A stretch of DNA of 54,811 nt from RBG-16-57-9 sp964462185 (GTDB taxonomy: Archaea; Thermoproteota; Bathyarchaeia; TCS64). A program made the translations under genes and the position numbers. Positions 41,474-49,286 of this stretch are shown here, piece after piece (the first letter of the stretch is position 1; each line of letters starts with the position of its first letter). Below the pieces are notes generated by a model that was not told where the DNA came from, did no database searches, and saw only the letters and a program-made list of their open reading frames with translations. The stretch lies in NCBI GenBank assembly GCA_964462185.1, contig CAYWWV010000006.1, forward strand, positions 1 to 54,811. The letters run 5' to 3'.

Positions 41474-43249
41474 TTACTCCAGGACCGCCCTAATGCGGCG
41501 GACCCCTGCCGCGATGCCCTCCTCCTTCACAATCCTGAACCTGCCCAGCTCCCCCGTGTTCTTGACGTGGGGCCCGCTGCACAGCTCCAGGGAAAAGTCT
41601 CCAATGGCGTAGACCGAGACCCGATCCCCATACCTCCCCTTGAACTCTGCCTCTGCCCCCATCCTCAGAGCCTCCTCCAAGGTGGTCTCTATCCGCTTCA
41701 CCGGGAGATTCCTCTTGATCTGCTCGTTGACCAAGTCCTCCACGGCCTTGATCTCCTCCGGCGTGAGCTTGCGGTGGAAGTTGAAGTCGAACCTGAGGCG
41801 CTCCTGGGTGATGTTGGAGCCCCGCTGGTGTATGTCTGCGCCCAGCACCCTCCGAAGAGCCTCATTCAAGAGGTGGGTGGCAGTGTGCAGCTTGATGGTG
41901 GCCTCGGCCGTGTCGGCCAGCCCGCTGCCAAACCTCTTCTGGGCCCCCGCCTTGGAGATCTCCTGGTGCCTCTTGAACTCCCTGTGGAACCCCTCCACAT
42001 CCACCTCTATTCCCCTCTCGCGGCCCAACTCCGCCGTGATCTCGATGGGGAACCCGAAGCTCTGGTATAACAGGAAGGCATCCTTCCCGGTTATACGGCC
42101 CCCCTTCTTAGCCATCCTCTCGAACCTGTTGAGCCCCCGGGCCAGGGTGTTGTTGAACTTTTTGAACTCCTTCCGGAGCTCCTCCAATATGAAGCCCTGT
42201 TTTTCCTCCAGGTGGGGGTACTCCTCAGCATACATACCAACCACTATGGGCGAGAGCTTGCTGAGGAACTCCCCTTCTATGCCAAGAAGCCTCCCATGCC
42301 TAATGGCCCCCCTGATAAGCCTCCTCAAAACATAGCCCTGCTCCACATTGGCAGGCACCACCCCCTCAGCCAATATGAAGGTGGCTGCCCTGGTATGGTC
42401 GGCTATGATCCGGGCGCTCCTGGTCTGGCCCTCATCGGCCTCACCTATCTTGGCCAGCCCTAGGACCTCCTTCATGAGCGGCATGAATAGCTCGGTCTCG
42501 TAGACGCTGTCCTTCCCCTGGAGCACCGCCACCGTCCGCTCCACCCCCATCCCAGTGTCCACGTTCTTCTGCTCAAGGGGCTCATACCTGCCGTCGGCCG
42601 TCTTGTTGTACTCCATGAAGACGTTGTTCCAGACCTCGTTGTACTTCCCGCACCCGCATCCAGGCCTGCAGTCTGGGCCGCAGGGATCCTTCCCCGTGTC
42701 GTAGAATATCTCGGTGTCGGGGCCGCAGGGGCCTGTGGAGCCTATGGGGCCCCAAAAGTTGTCCTCTTTGGGGAGGTAGTATATGCGGTCCTCGGGTATC
42801 CCCAATTGGCGCCAAATCCTGGCGCTTTCCTCGTCCCTCGGGATATCGTCGTCGCCTGCGAATACGGTGACGCTGAGCCTGTCTTTGTCCACCCCCAGCC
42901 ACTCCTCGCTTGTGAGGAACTCTAGGCTCCAGGGGATGGATTCCTTCTTAAAGTAGTCTCCCAGGCTCCAGTTGCCCAGCATCTCGAAGAAGCTCAGGTG
43001 GAAGCTGTCCCCCACCTCCTCTATGTCGGTGGTGCGTAGGCATTTCTGGATGTTCACGAGTCTTCGCCCGCTGGGGTGGGGTTGGCCCAGTAGGTAGGGG
43101 ACCAAGGGGTGCATCCCCGCCGATATGAAGAGGGCTGTGGGGTCGTTCTCAGGGATGAGGGAGGCGTTGGGTATGATCTTGTGGCCTCTCTCTTGGAAGA
43201 ACTCCAGGTATAGCTTCTTCAAGCCTTTGGGGGTGATCACTTGAACCAC
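41474..43249 (-). CDS. alaS: Alanyl-tRNA synthetase lacking the C-terminal domain
   Basis: AlaRS charges tRNA-Ala. The 591-aa protein has the class II core (FFQERGHKIIPNASLIPEND, FISAGMHPLVPYLLG, FFEMLGNWSLGDYF, NFWGPIGSTGPCGPDTEIFY, YVLRRLIRGAIRHGRLLG), the tRNA recognition part, and the editing domain (HTATHLLNEALRRVLG, CSGPHV with zinc-binding Cys and His). It ends at GIAAGVRRIRAVLE, where the editing domain ends, without the roughly 300-residue oligomerisation/C-Ala (DHHA1) region of usual archaeal AlaRS, which are near 900 aa. It starts GTG 43249 with a TATA box 24 nt upstream, so it is complete, not cut. Confidence 0.93.
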   Translation of the reverse strand: MVQVITPKGLKKLYLEFFQERGHKIIPNASLIPENDPTALFISAGMHPLVPYLLGQPHPSGRRLVNIQKCLRTTDIEEVGDSFHLSFFEMLGNWSLGDYFKKESIPWSLEFLTSEEWLGVDKDRLSVTVFAGDDDIPRDEESARIWRQLGIPEDRIYYLPKEDNFWGPIGSTGPCGPDTEIFYDTGKDPCGPDCRPGCGCGKYNEVWNNVFMEYNKTADGRYEPLEQKNVDTGMGVERTVAVLQGKDSVYETELFMPLMKEVLGLAKIGEADEGQTRSARIIADHTRAATFILAEGVVPANVEQGYVLRRLIRGAIRHGRLLGIEGEFLSKLSPIVVGMYAEEYPHLEEKQGFILEELRKEFKKFNNTLARGLNRFERMAKKGGRITGKDAFLLYQSFGFPIEITAELGRERGIEVDVEGFHREFKRHQEISKAGAQKRFGSGLADTAEATIKLHTATHLLNEALRRVLGADIHQRGSNITQERLRFDFNFHRKLTPEEIKAVEDLVNEQIKRNLPVKRIETTLEEALRMGAEAEFKGRYGDRVSVYAIGDFSLELCSGPHVKNTGELGRFRIVKEEGIAAGVRRIRAVLE

Positions 43250-43267
43250 TCTTGGTGAATCTGAAAC

Positions 43268-43277
43268 TCATATAAAG
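43268..43277 (-). promoter_or_regulatory. TATA box of alaS
   Basis: The reverse strand reads CTTTATATGA, centred about 24 nt before the alaS GTG at 43249, which fits a leaderless mRNA. Confidence 0.6.
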
Positions 43278-43283
43278 ATGTCC

Positions 43284-43321
43284 ACTGGCCGGAGCCTTGT
43301 TAAGCGCTCCCCATGGCCAGT
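43284..43321. repeat. Hairpin between the stalk protein gene and alaS
   Basis: ACTGGCCGGAGC pairs with GCTCC-CCAT-GGCCAGT: 7 bp, then a 4-nt bulge, then 5 bp around a 10-nt loop. It lies 35 nt past the stalk-protein stop in the direction of transcription and just before the alaS TATA box. It could be a 3' end structure of the stalk-protein mRNA. Confidence 0.6.
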
Positions 43322-43355
43322 CCGTGGGTTGTGAGCCCGCCAAATGAGTTGGGCC

Positions 43356-43670
43356 CTAGCCAAATAGAGCGCCCAAGCCTTGGAGGTCTTCCTCTTCCTC
43401 CTTCTCCTCCTCCTGGGGCTCCTCCTCTGCCTGCGGCTCCTCCTCTGCTGGGGCCGCCGCCGCGGCTGCAGGAGCGCCAGCGGCGAAGACGGGGGCGTTC
43501 ATCGCCTCCTCGATATCTATCTCCGATAGGGCGGCGACGAGGGCCTTCACCCTGTTGGGGTCGGGCTGGATCCCCGCCGCTGTGAGTGTGTTAGTGAGGG
43601 CGCCCTCGTTGATCTCTTTGCCAGCGCTGTGGAGGAGCATGGCGGCATACATGTATTCCAAACATTTCAC
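43356..43670 (-). CDS. rpl12: 50S ribosomal stalk protein P1 (L12)
   Basis: The archaeal P1/L12 binds uL10 as dimers and recruits elongation factors. The 104-aa protein has the N-terminal dimerisation domain (MYAAMLLHSAGKEINEGALT, VKALVAALSEIDIEEAMNAP), an Ala/Pro hinge (FAAGAPAAAAAAPAEEEP), an acidic run and the GLGALFG factor-binding tail. The gene lies 6 kb away from the L11-L1-L10 cluster on the opposite strand, unlike the usual archaeal order. Confidence 0.95.
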   Translation of the reverse strand: MKCLEYMYAAMLLHSAGKEINEGALTNTLTAAGIQPDPNRVKALVAALSEIDIEEAMNAPVFAAGAPAAAAAAPAEEEPQAEEEPQEEEKEEEEDLQGLGALFG

Positions 43671-43779
43671 CTCGATTTGAGACTGCTAACATAGAACCCT
43701 TGAGCCTCTTTTTATGCTTATCGTTTTCAGTGTTCGATACGGTTAAACGGTTAGTGGGTGTATCCAGGGTTGAAGCGTT

Positions 43780-44706
43780 ATGGTTACTCGAGTCGAGAAG
43801 AAGCCCAGGGGGGAGTTGGACCCCATCCATAATGGGACCCTCAACCCCTTCACCCAGCCCGTGGCCCGGGTCCAGCCGGGGGAGGTGGTGGAGGTTGAGA
43901 CTTGGGACGCCTACGGGGGCGTGGTGGAGCCGGGGAGGAGCTTCCAGGAAGCGGTTGACCAGGGTTTAGTGGGGGCTTTAAACCCGGTCACAGGCCCCAT
44001 CTACGTGAAGGGGGCCAGGCCTGGCGACACCTTGAAGGTGGAGGTGTTGGACATCGAGCTTCCCCCTTGGGGGGCCACCAGTATCATCCCTGGCTTCGGC
44101 GCCTTGGAGGGGTGGCTCAACCATCTGGAGCCCCGCACCAAGATCAGCGAGATCCGTGGGGGCCGTGTAAGGTATGAGGCCGAGGGGGGGAGGGCGGTGT
44201 GGCTGGAGGCCCAGCCCTTCATAGGCACCATAGGGGTCAGCCCGGCCCACCAGGGGATCCAAACCTTGGCCCCTGGCCCCCACGGGGGCAACATGGACTG
44301 CCCCGACATCCGACCCGGCAACACCCTGTTTCTCCCTGTTTTCAGGGAGGGAGCCCTCCTTGGATTGGGGGATGTCCACGCCGTCCAGGGGGATGGGGAG
44401 ATCTGTGGGACTGCGGTGGAGGTGGGGGCTTGGGTGCGGTTGAGGTTGGATGTGGTTGAGGGCTCCATCTCCTGGCCGAGGGTGGAGTCGGGGGAGGAGT
44501 TGATGGCGGTTTGCAGTGCGAGGCCTTTGGAGGATGCGGCCCGCCTGGCTTTCAGGGAGCTGGTGGACTGGATGGTGGCTGATTATGGGTGGGAGAGGTT
44601 GGACGCTTATATGTTTCTGAGCTTGGCCGCCAAGGCCCGCATAGCCCAGATCGTGGATCCCCTATACACAGTGGTTGCCAAAGTCTCCAAGAGCCTTCTA
44701 CACTAA
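43780..44706 (+). CDS. Acetamidase/formamidase family protein
   Basis: These enzymes hydrolyse short aliphatic amides to ammonia and the acid. The 308-aa protein has the family's beta-rich blocks: VARVQPGEVVEVETWDAYGG, NPVTGPIYVKGARPGDTLKV, the metal-associated GPHGGNMDCPDIRPGNTLFL and LGLGDVHAVQGDGEICGTAV. It begins ATG 43780 in a promoter region shared with the divergent stalk-protein gene, and its last 4 nt overlap the convergent Cys-rich gene. Confidence 0.92.
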   Translation: MVTRVEKKPRGELDPIHNGTLNPFTQPVARVQPGEVVEVETWDAYGGVVEPGRSFQEAVDQGLVGALNPVTGPIYVKGARPGDTLKVEVLDIELPPWGATSIIPGFGALEGWLNHLEPRTKISEIRGGRVRYEAEGGRAVWLEAQPFIGTIGVSPAHQGIQTLAPGPHGGNMDCPDIRPGNTLFLPVFREGALLGLGDVHAVQGDGEICGTAVEVGAWVRLRLDVVEGSISWPRVESGEELMAVCSARPLEDAARLAFRELVDWMVADYGWERLDAYMFLSLAAKARIAQIVDPLYTVVAKVSKSLLH

Positions 44707-45296
44707 GAGGGGAACAGGCTCCCCAGGGCCTTCCTCCAATCCCTCCCAGCCAGAAGCCCTGAGACCAGCTCCAAGGCGGCTCCCAACCCCTCCGGGCCCA
44801 CGCCCTCATCCACAACCATAAACACTGTCCGCCCCCTTTGGGCTGCCACTACCCCCAGCCTTAGGCCTCCTATGCCCAGCCAGCTCCCCTGGGGGCGGTC
44901 TTGCGCGGCCTTGAGGAGGGCTGAAAGCCTCCGCCCCAGCTCCTTTGGGGGCTTCCAGGTGGAGGGGTAGGTGGTGGCCTTCACCCCTAACCACCCTTTC
45001 TCCACCAACAGGAACCTGATGGCTGGTTCCAGGTCCTCCTCCCCTCCCAGTAGGGGGTCCAGGAGTCGCCGCCTGGCCTTAAGGTAGTCCTCGACCCTCC
45101 AGTCCTCCCCCGTTAAGGCTTCATCGAGGCTGCTGAGAGCCCTCGACAAACCAGCTCTACTTAGCTCCCGGCTCTTCTCACGGAGAGCCTCCGCCTTCCA
45201 AGCCTCCAAGCAGGCCTTACAGGTCTCAAAGGTTACCTGGTTGGAGGGGTGGGGGCAAGGCTTAGACTCCAGGAATATGCATTTATCGGCATCCAC
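44703..45296 (-). CDS. Cysteine-rich protein of unknown function
   Basis: GTG 45296 starts just 3 nt after the upstream gene's stop; the frame's earlier part is inside that gene and out of its frame. The 197-aa product opens with four to five cysteines (DADKCIFLESKPCPHPSNQV, TFETCKACLEAWKAEALR), likely a zinc site, followed by a helical and then alpha/beta part (GLRLGVVAAQRGRTVFMVVD). No family recognised. It pairs with the secreted protein gene upstream as a two-gene unit. Confidence 0.6.
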   Translation of the reverse strand: MDADKCIFLESKPCPHPSNQVTFETCKACLEAWKAEALREKSRELSRAGLSRALSSLDEALTGEDWRVEDYLKARRRLLDPLLGGEEDLEPAIRFLLVEKGWLGVKATTYPSTWKPPKELGRRLSALLKAAQDRPQGSWLGIGGLRLGVVAAQRGRTVFMVVDEGVGPEGLGAALELVSGLLAGRDWRKALGSLFPS

Positions 45297-45298
45297 CC

Positions 45299-45775
45299 TT
45301 AGGACAGCTCCTGGGTGGTAACCACGGACATATAGTGTTCTAGGGCCAGGTTGTCCCTCTCCAAGATGTAGTATATGGTTTTGAACTCTGAGGGGGCTAG
45401 GCTCACCGTGACGGTGGCTATCATGTATTGGGGGTCGTTGAACGGCGCCAGGGTCCAATCCCCGCTGCCCACCTTGTAGAGGAAGGCTGGGGTCGACCCG
45501 ATGGCTATGGGGAGCTCGCTTCTATTGTATGGCTCCACCGTTACGGTGGCCGTTGCCGGTGCCCCCAGCTCGTTGCTGATGGTGATGATTACCAGTACCT
45601 TGTTCTTCCCCAGGGGCCTGGACTCGTAGGTGGTTAGGAACCGGTCGTCTCCCTGGTATTTAACGAGGGTGGTGGCCCCCACCTGGTTCTCTATGTTGTT
45701 GATGTTGTAGGCCGTGGTGACGCTTACGAAGACGCCCATCAATACCAGGAAGACCACGACGCTTCTCCTCTTCAA
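45299..45775 (-). CDS. Secreted or membrane-anchored small protein
   Basis: The 158-aa protein has a basic start and hydrophobic helix (MKRRSVVVFLVLMGVFVSVT), then a beta-rich extracellular domain (KVLVIITISNELGAPATATV, YMIATVTVSLAPSEFKTIYY) of possible Ig-like fold. No Cys. The 45809-45818 sequence TTAAAATATT (reverse strand) is a candidate TATA box. The role is unknown. Confidence 0.6.
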   Translation of the reverse strand: MKRRSVVVFLVLMGVFVSVTTAYNINNIENQVGATTLVKYQGDDRFLTTYESRPLGKNKVLVIITISNELGAPATATVTVEPYNRSELPIAIGSTPAFLYKVGSGDWTLAPFNDPQYMIATVTVSLAPSEFKTIYYILERDNLALEHYMSVVTTQELS

Positions 45776-45820
45776 GGGGGACCCCCATAGGGGAGTGGGG
45801 GCGGCGTAATAATATTTTAA

Positions 45821-45881
45821 CCCGTAAACCGTTGCTGTCTCCCATGTAAACCATTGTTTCCCTGGGTTTAACCCTGGTTAC
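45821..45881. promoter_or_regulatory. Cluster of GTAAACC repeats and inverted copies (putative operator)
   Basis: GTAAACC occurs at 45824-45830 and 45846-45852 (22 nt apart), followed by the near-palindrome GGGTTTAACCC (45864-45874) and TGGTTAC (45875-45881). CCCGTAAACCGTT at 45821-45833 is found again exactly at 478-490, before the Lrp-like gene. It may be a regulator site in the divergent region between the secreted-protein and eS19 promoters. Confidence 0.35.
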
Positions 45882-45955
45882 GGGGGTGCTCACTTGGGTG
45901 TGAGTCAAGTTTTTATGTTGGCTCCTGGGTAATGGGTTGCTGAACCACAGGGCTA

Positions 45956-45965
45956 GGTATATATG
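45956..45965 (+). promoter_or_regulatory. TATA box of the eS19 operon
   Basis: GGTATATATG lies 42-51 nt upstream of the eS19 ATG at 46007. It is a strong archaeal TATA match and probably drives the long ribosomal/secretion operon. Confidence 0.6.
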
Positions 45966-46006
45966 TAAGTACCTGTTATGGTTCACTACGTCTGGGAAGA
46001 AGAAAA

Positions 46007-46462
46007 ATGACAACCGCCTACGATGTTCCAGCTGATGTGCTCATAGAGAGGCTGTCCCGATATTTGAAGGAGAACGTGCCCGAGGTCCAGAGCCCCCCCT
46101 GGGCCCAGTATGTGAAGACAGGCGCCCATGTTGAGAGGGTTCCCCAGAACCCCGACTGGTGGTATGTTAGGAGCGCCAGCATCCTGAGAAAGCTCTACAT
46201 GAAGGGCCCCATAGGTGTAAGTAGGCTCCGAAACCACTACGGGGGTAGGAAGAGGAACGGTGTCAAGCCGGCCCACTTCGCCAAGGGTGGGGGCAACAAT
46301 ATTCGCAAGATTCTGCAGCAGCTGGAGGCGGCGGGTCTGGCCCAGAAGGAGGGTATTAGGGGCCGGACGGCTACGGGGAAGGGTAGGAGCCTATTGGACG
46401 CTATGTCCACCCAGATAAAGAGGGAGATAGACAGGGAGAACCCTGAGATAAGGATGTATTGA
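46007..46462 (+). CDS. rps19e: 30S ribosomal protein eS19
   Basis: The 151-aa protein has the eS19 blocks TTAYDVPADVLIERLSRYLK, PDWWYVRSASILRKLYMKGP, VSRLRNHYGGRKRNGVKPAH and ILQQLEAAGLAQKEGIRGRT, in a winged-helix fold. It binds near the head of the small subunit. First gene of the run 46.0-48.8 kb; its stop overlaps the next start (TTGA). Confidence 0.95.
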   Translation: MTTAYDVPADVLIERLSRYLKENVPEVQSPPWAQYVKTGAHVERVPQNPDWWYVRSASILRKLYMKGPIGVSRLRNHYGGRKRNGVKPAHFAKGGGNNIRKILQQLEAAGLAQKEGIRGRTATGKGRSLLDAMSTQIKREIDRENPEIRMY

Positions 46463-46806
46463 GGGAGATGTCTTCGGACAAGGAGCTCGAGGCTTTAAGG
46501 AAGCGGAGGATGGAGGAGCTTCAAGCCAGGAGGGCCCAGCAGGAGGCGGAGGCCCAGGCCCAGGCTGAGGCCGAGGCCCAGGTCCAGCTCCTGCTCAAGA
46601 GGATTCTCACCCCGGACGCCAGGCAGAGGCTCCAAAACGTGAAGCTGGTAAGGCCCGAGTTCACCCAGCAGATCGAGCTCCAACTCATCCAACTGGCCCA
46701 AAGCGGCAGGGTGCAACTCCCCATCAACGACGAATTGTTGAAAAGATTGCTGGAGCAGCTGCAGAGGCAGCAGGGCAGGCGTGAGATCAACATTAGGAGG
46801 ATTTGA
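46459..46806 (+). CDS. DNA-binding protein of the PDCD5/TFAR19 family
   Basis: The product is 115 aa from TTG 46459, or 112 from ATG 46468. It has a coiled charged N-terminus (DKELEALRKRRMEELQARRA), then the three-helix PDCD5 core (ILTPDARQRLQNVKLVRPEF, IELQLIQLAQSGRVQLPIND). PDCD5 homologues bind DNA non-specifically and pair with S19e genes in many archaea. The 3' end carries the ribosome site (AGGAGG) for eL39. Confidence 0.9.
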   Translation: MREMSSDKELEALRKRRMEELQARRAQQEAEAQAQAEAEAQVQLLLKRILTPDARQRLQNVKLVRPEFTQQIELQLIQLAQSGRVQLPINDELLKRLLEQLQRQQGRREINIRRI

Positions 46807-46807
46807 T

Positions 46808-46966
46808 TTGGCGAGATACAAGCATTTGGCGTTCAAGCTTCGGTTGGGCAAGGCGGGGAAGGCTAAGAAGTCTGTTCCTGCTTGGATAGTTGCCAAGACC
46901 AGGGGCAACGTTCGTTGGAGCCCCAAGAGTCGGAGGAACTGGAGAAACAGGAAGCTAAGGGCCTAG
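46808..46966 (+). CDS. rpl39e: 50S ribosomal protein eL39
   Basis: TTG 46808 follows GGAGGATTTGAT and gives a 52-aa basic protein (LARYKHLAFKLRLGKAGKAK, then KSVPAWIVAKTRGNVRWSPK and RRNWRNRKLRA), the full eL39 length. The longer frame from 46781 would lie inside PDCD5. It lines the exit tunnel of the large subunit. Confidence 0.93.
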   Translation: MARYKHLAFKLRLGKAGKAKKSVPAWIVAKTRGNVRWSPKSRRNWRNRKLRA

Positions 46967-46976
46967 GAGGGGTGGT

Positions 46977-47240
46977 ATGTCGGAGGTCACTAGGTACTAT
47001 ACGGTTCCCCTGGGGCGGGCATGGGTGGCACCCAGGTATAGGCGGGCTGAGAAGGCCGTCCAGGTTTTGAGGCAGTTCACCAAGCGCCACATGAAGCCCA
47101 GTAGGATTGTCATAGACCCCCAGGTGAGCGAGGCCATCTGGGCCCGAGGCATCAGAAACCCCCCCAGGAAAATAAGGGTGAAGATGACGAGGGACAACGA
47201 GGGCGTGGTCACCGTAGAGTTGGCGGGTGATGAGGCTTGA
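46977..47240 (+). CDS. rpl31e: 50S ribosomal protein eL31
   Basis: The 87-aa protein shows VTRYYTVPLGRAWVAPRYRR, AEKAVQVLRQFTKRHMKPSR and WARGIRNPPRKIRVKMTRDN, the eL31 pattern near the exit tunnel. It overlaps the next start by TTGA. Confidence 0.95.
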   Translation: MSEVTRYYTVPLGRAWVAPRYRRAEKAVQVLRQFTKRHMKPSRIVIDPQVSEAIWARGIRNPPRKIRVKMTRDNEGVVTVELAGDEA

Positions 47241-47434
47241 GCGGCAAGGTCTTTAGGGTGAGGGGCGAGGTCAGGAAGAAGAAGTTTTTCGAGCCCCTGG
47301 TCTTCGACAAGCGGGTGGTGGCCTTGAAGGAGAGCCACGCCTTGGAGCGGGTCTACGCCGAGATGGGTAGCCGCCACAGGGCCAAGAGGAGCGAGATAAT
47401 CATCCACAGCGTTATGGTTGAGCAGGAAGAGTAG
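47237..47434 (+). CDS. rplX: 50S ribosomal protein LX (eL20/L18a)
   Basis: The 65-aa protein from TTG 47237 has KVFRVRGEVRKKKFFEPLVF, VALKESHALERVYAEMGSRH and SEIIIHSVMV, the archaeal LX form corresponding to half of eukaryotic L18a. It is followed 3 nt later by prefoldin. Confidence 0.93.
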   Translation: MSGKVFRVRGEVRKKKFFEPLVFDKRVVALKESHALERVYAEMGSRHRAKRSEIIIHSVMVEQEE

Positions 47435-47437
47435 GGC

Positions 47438-47890
47438 ATGGCCGAGGGACTAGCGGAGAAGGAGCGCCTGCTTAGACGCCTTGTAGCCGAGATGCGGTTA
47501 ATGGAGGGGACGGCCAACGCCCTTCGGGAGAGGCTTCAAATGGTTGCGGCCACCTCCAGCGAGCTTAGGCTGGCCAAGAGGTCGCTGGAGGACTTGGTGA
47601 AGATCGAGGCAGACAACGACCTGCTGGTCCCCATAGGGGGCTCGGCCTTCATCAAGGCCCGCCTGGGCCAGGTGGACAAGGTCTTGGTGGGCATAGGCGC
47701 CAACATCTCCATGGAGATGGAGTATGAGGAGGCTCTGGGGGAGGTCTCGGAGAGGTTGGAGGAGATGGAGAAGGCTCAGAGGTCCATAGAGCAGCAGCTG
47801 GTTCAAATAATGGCCCAACTGGAGTCCCACAGGGGCCAGGCTGAAAGGCTCTCCGCCGAGATCCAACAGGCTCTCCAAGGGGCTGCTTGA
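47438..47890 (+). CDS. pfdA: Prefoldin subunit alpha
   Basis: Prefoldin passes unfolded proteins to the thermosome. The 150-aa protein has an N-terminal coil (RLLRRLVAEMRLMEGTANAL), the beta-hairpin centre DLLVPIGGSAFIKARLGQVD, VLVGIGANISMEMEYEEALG and a C-terminal coil. Two alpha subunits carry the beta-barrel; the beta subunit is elsewhere. It overlaps ftsY (TTGATG). Confidence 0.93.
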   Translation: MAEGLAEKERLLRRLVAEMRLMEGTANALRERLQMVAATSSELRLAKRSLEDLVKIEADNDLLVPIGGSAFIKARLGQVDKVLVGIGANISMEMEYEEALGEVSERLEEMEKAQRSIEQQLVQIMAQLESHRGQAERLSAEIQQALQGAA

Positions 47891-48798
47891 TGTTCGATAA
47901 ACTCCGCGAGGGGCTCAAACAGATCTCGGATCGTTTAACCCAGGCCCCTCTGGGCGAGAAGGATTTGGAACCCCTTTTATGGGATCTGCAGCTCCGCCTG
48001 CTGGAGGGGGATGTGAGCCTGGAGGTGGCTGAGAGGGTGTGTGGAGAGCTCAAGGAGCGGCTGCTGGGGGCGCGGGCACCCCGCTTCGGAGACCGGGGGG
48101 AGTTGGTCAGGAGGGGTCTCAGGGAGGCCCTCCTGGGGGTTCTGGGCGGGTCCTCCTTCGACCTGGTGGAGGAGGTGAAGCGGGCGAGGGGGGAGGGCCG
48201 GCCCTATGTGGTCCTCTTCGTGGGTATCAATGGGACGGGTAAGACCACCACCATAGCCAAGGTGGCCCACCTACTGAAGTCCAGGGGATTATCAGTGGTG
48301 TTGGCCTCTGGTGACACCTATCGCGCGGGGGCCATTGAGCAATTGGAGGAGCATGGGAGGAGGCTGGGGGTTAAAGTGGTGCGCCACCGATACGGCTCAG
48401 ACGCGGCTGCGGTGGCCGTGGACGCGGTGGAACACGCCAAGGCCCAGGGGGTGGACGCCGTCCTCATCGACACCGCTGGCCGCATGCAGACCAACCGCAA
48501 CCTGATGGACGAGCTCCGCAAGGTGAAAAGGGTGGTGCAACCAGACCTCACCGTGATGGTCCTCGACAGCCTCATCGGCAACGACGCCACCGAGCAGGCC
48601 AAGACTTTTAACGAGGAGCTGGGCTTCGACGCCGCCATCCTGACCAAGGTTGACGCCGACGCCAAGGGGGGGAGCAGCCTCAGCGTCTCCTACACCACGG
48701 GGAAGCCCATAATATATCTGGGGGTGGGCCAGGGATACGAGGACCTGCAGCCCTTCGATGCCCAGTGGCTGGTGGAGCGCCTGCTGGGGGATGAGTAA
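47890..48798 (+). CDS. ftsY: Signal recognition particle receptor FtsY
   Basis: FtsY is the SRP receptor GTPase. The protein (302 aa from ATG 47890; TTG 47887 adds one) has an N domain, then G domain motifs: FVGINGTGKTTTIAKVAHLL (G1), SGDTYRAGAIEQLEEHG (insertion box), LIDTAGRMQTNRNLMDELRK (G3), TKVDADAKGGSSLSVSYTTG (G4) and GVGQGYEDLQPF (G5). The acidic membrane-binding A domain is missing, as in several archaea. It is coupled to prefoldin. Confidence 0.95.
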   Translation: MFDKLREGLKQISDRLTQAPLGEKDLEPLLWDLQLRLLEGDVSLEVAERVCGELKERLLGARAPRFGDRGELVRRGLREALLGVLGGSSFDLVEEVKRARGEGRPYVVLFVGINGTGKTTTIAKVAHLLKSRGLSVVLASGDTYRAGAIEQLEEHGRRLGVKVVRHRYGSDAAAVAVDAVEHAKAQGVDAVLIDTAGRMQTNRNLMDELRKVKRVVQPDLTVMVLDSLIGNDATEQAKTFNEELGFDAAILTKVDADAKGGSSLSVSYTTGKPIIYLGVGQGYEDLQPFDAQWLVERLLGDE

Positions 48799-48836
48799 AC
48801 CTTAACTACTGTCCCCTAACCGATAGGTTGGACGCC

Positions 48837-49010
48837 ATGGGGTTAAACGAGTTCATACAATCGGCCAACAGGCTTATGAGGACCCTCACCCGGCCTGACA
48901 GGAAGACCTACTGGCTCAGCGTTAAGATAGTGATGGCGGGGATTGGGGCGCTTGGGGCGGTTGGCTTCATAGTTCGGCTGCTGGCGGCCGTGCTCCAGCC
49001 GACGGGCTAG
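48837..49010 (+). CDS. secE: Preprotein translocase subunit SecE (Sec61 gamma)
   Basis: The protein is 57 aa from ATG 48837, or 60 from TTG 48828. It has an amphipathic helix GLNEFIQSANRLMRTLTRPD, the conserved RKTYWLSVKIV stretch and one membrane helix (VMAGIGALGAVGFIVRLLAA). SecE clamps SecY. Its stop overlaps that of a tiny convergent gene by 2 nt. Confidence 0.93.
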   Translation: MGLNEFIQSANRLMRTLTRPDRKTYWLSVKIVMAGIGALGAVGFIVRLLAAVLQPTG

Positions 49011-49159
49011 TCCTTGTTCACAGGGTATTTGAAGTAGAACAGGTATAGCAGCAGGAATAGCAGGCCCCCAGCGACCAGGAGCAGTTCCTCGAACTCCAGC
49101 ATCAACACGGATAGGTTGTGTACCTCCTTGGATACCAATGGAAACAGATTGGAAACCAT
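49007..49159 (-). CDS. Small single-helix membrane protein (50 aa)
   Basis: The reverse strand has ATG 49159 and a 50-aa frame ending TAG 49007. The product has a polar start (MVSNLFPLVSKEVHN), a strongly hydrophobic helix (ELLLVAGGLLFLLLYLFYF) and a basic end (KYPVNKD). This is membrane-protein codon bias on a strand where the gap would otherwise be empty. It is not seen as SecG/Sec61 beta, whose basic proline-rich start it lacks. It is convergent with secE. Confidence 0.5.
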   Translation of the reverse strand: MVSNLFPLVSKEVHNLSVLMLEFEELLLVAGGLLFLLLYLFYFKYPVNKD

Positions 49160-49237
49160 AGTACCAGCAAAGACTGTTGTGGGTCTCTAATAATCCTTGC
49201 CCCCGAGGTGGGGTTTGAGCCCCCTATTTTTAGGAAT

Positions 49238-49246
49238 CTATATATC
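49238..49246 (+). promoter_or_regulatory. TATA box before spt5
   Basis: CTATATATC lies about 45 nt before the spt5 TTG at 49287, after the convergent small gene, so the spt5-L11-L1-L10 genes start a new transcription unit. Confidence 0.55.
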
Positions 49247-49286
49247 TTCGGGCTTTGATATGCTTGGTGCATCTGGCGTGGTATAA

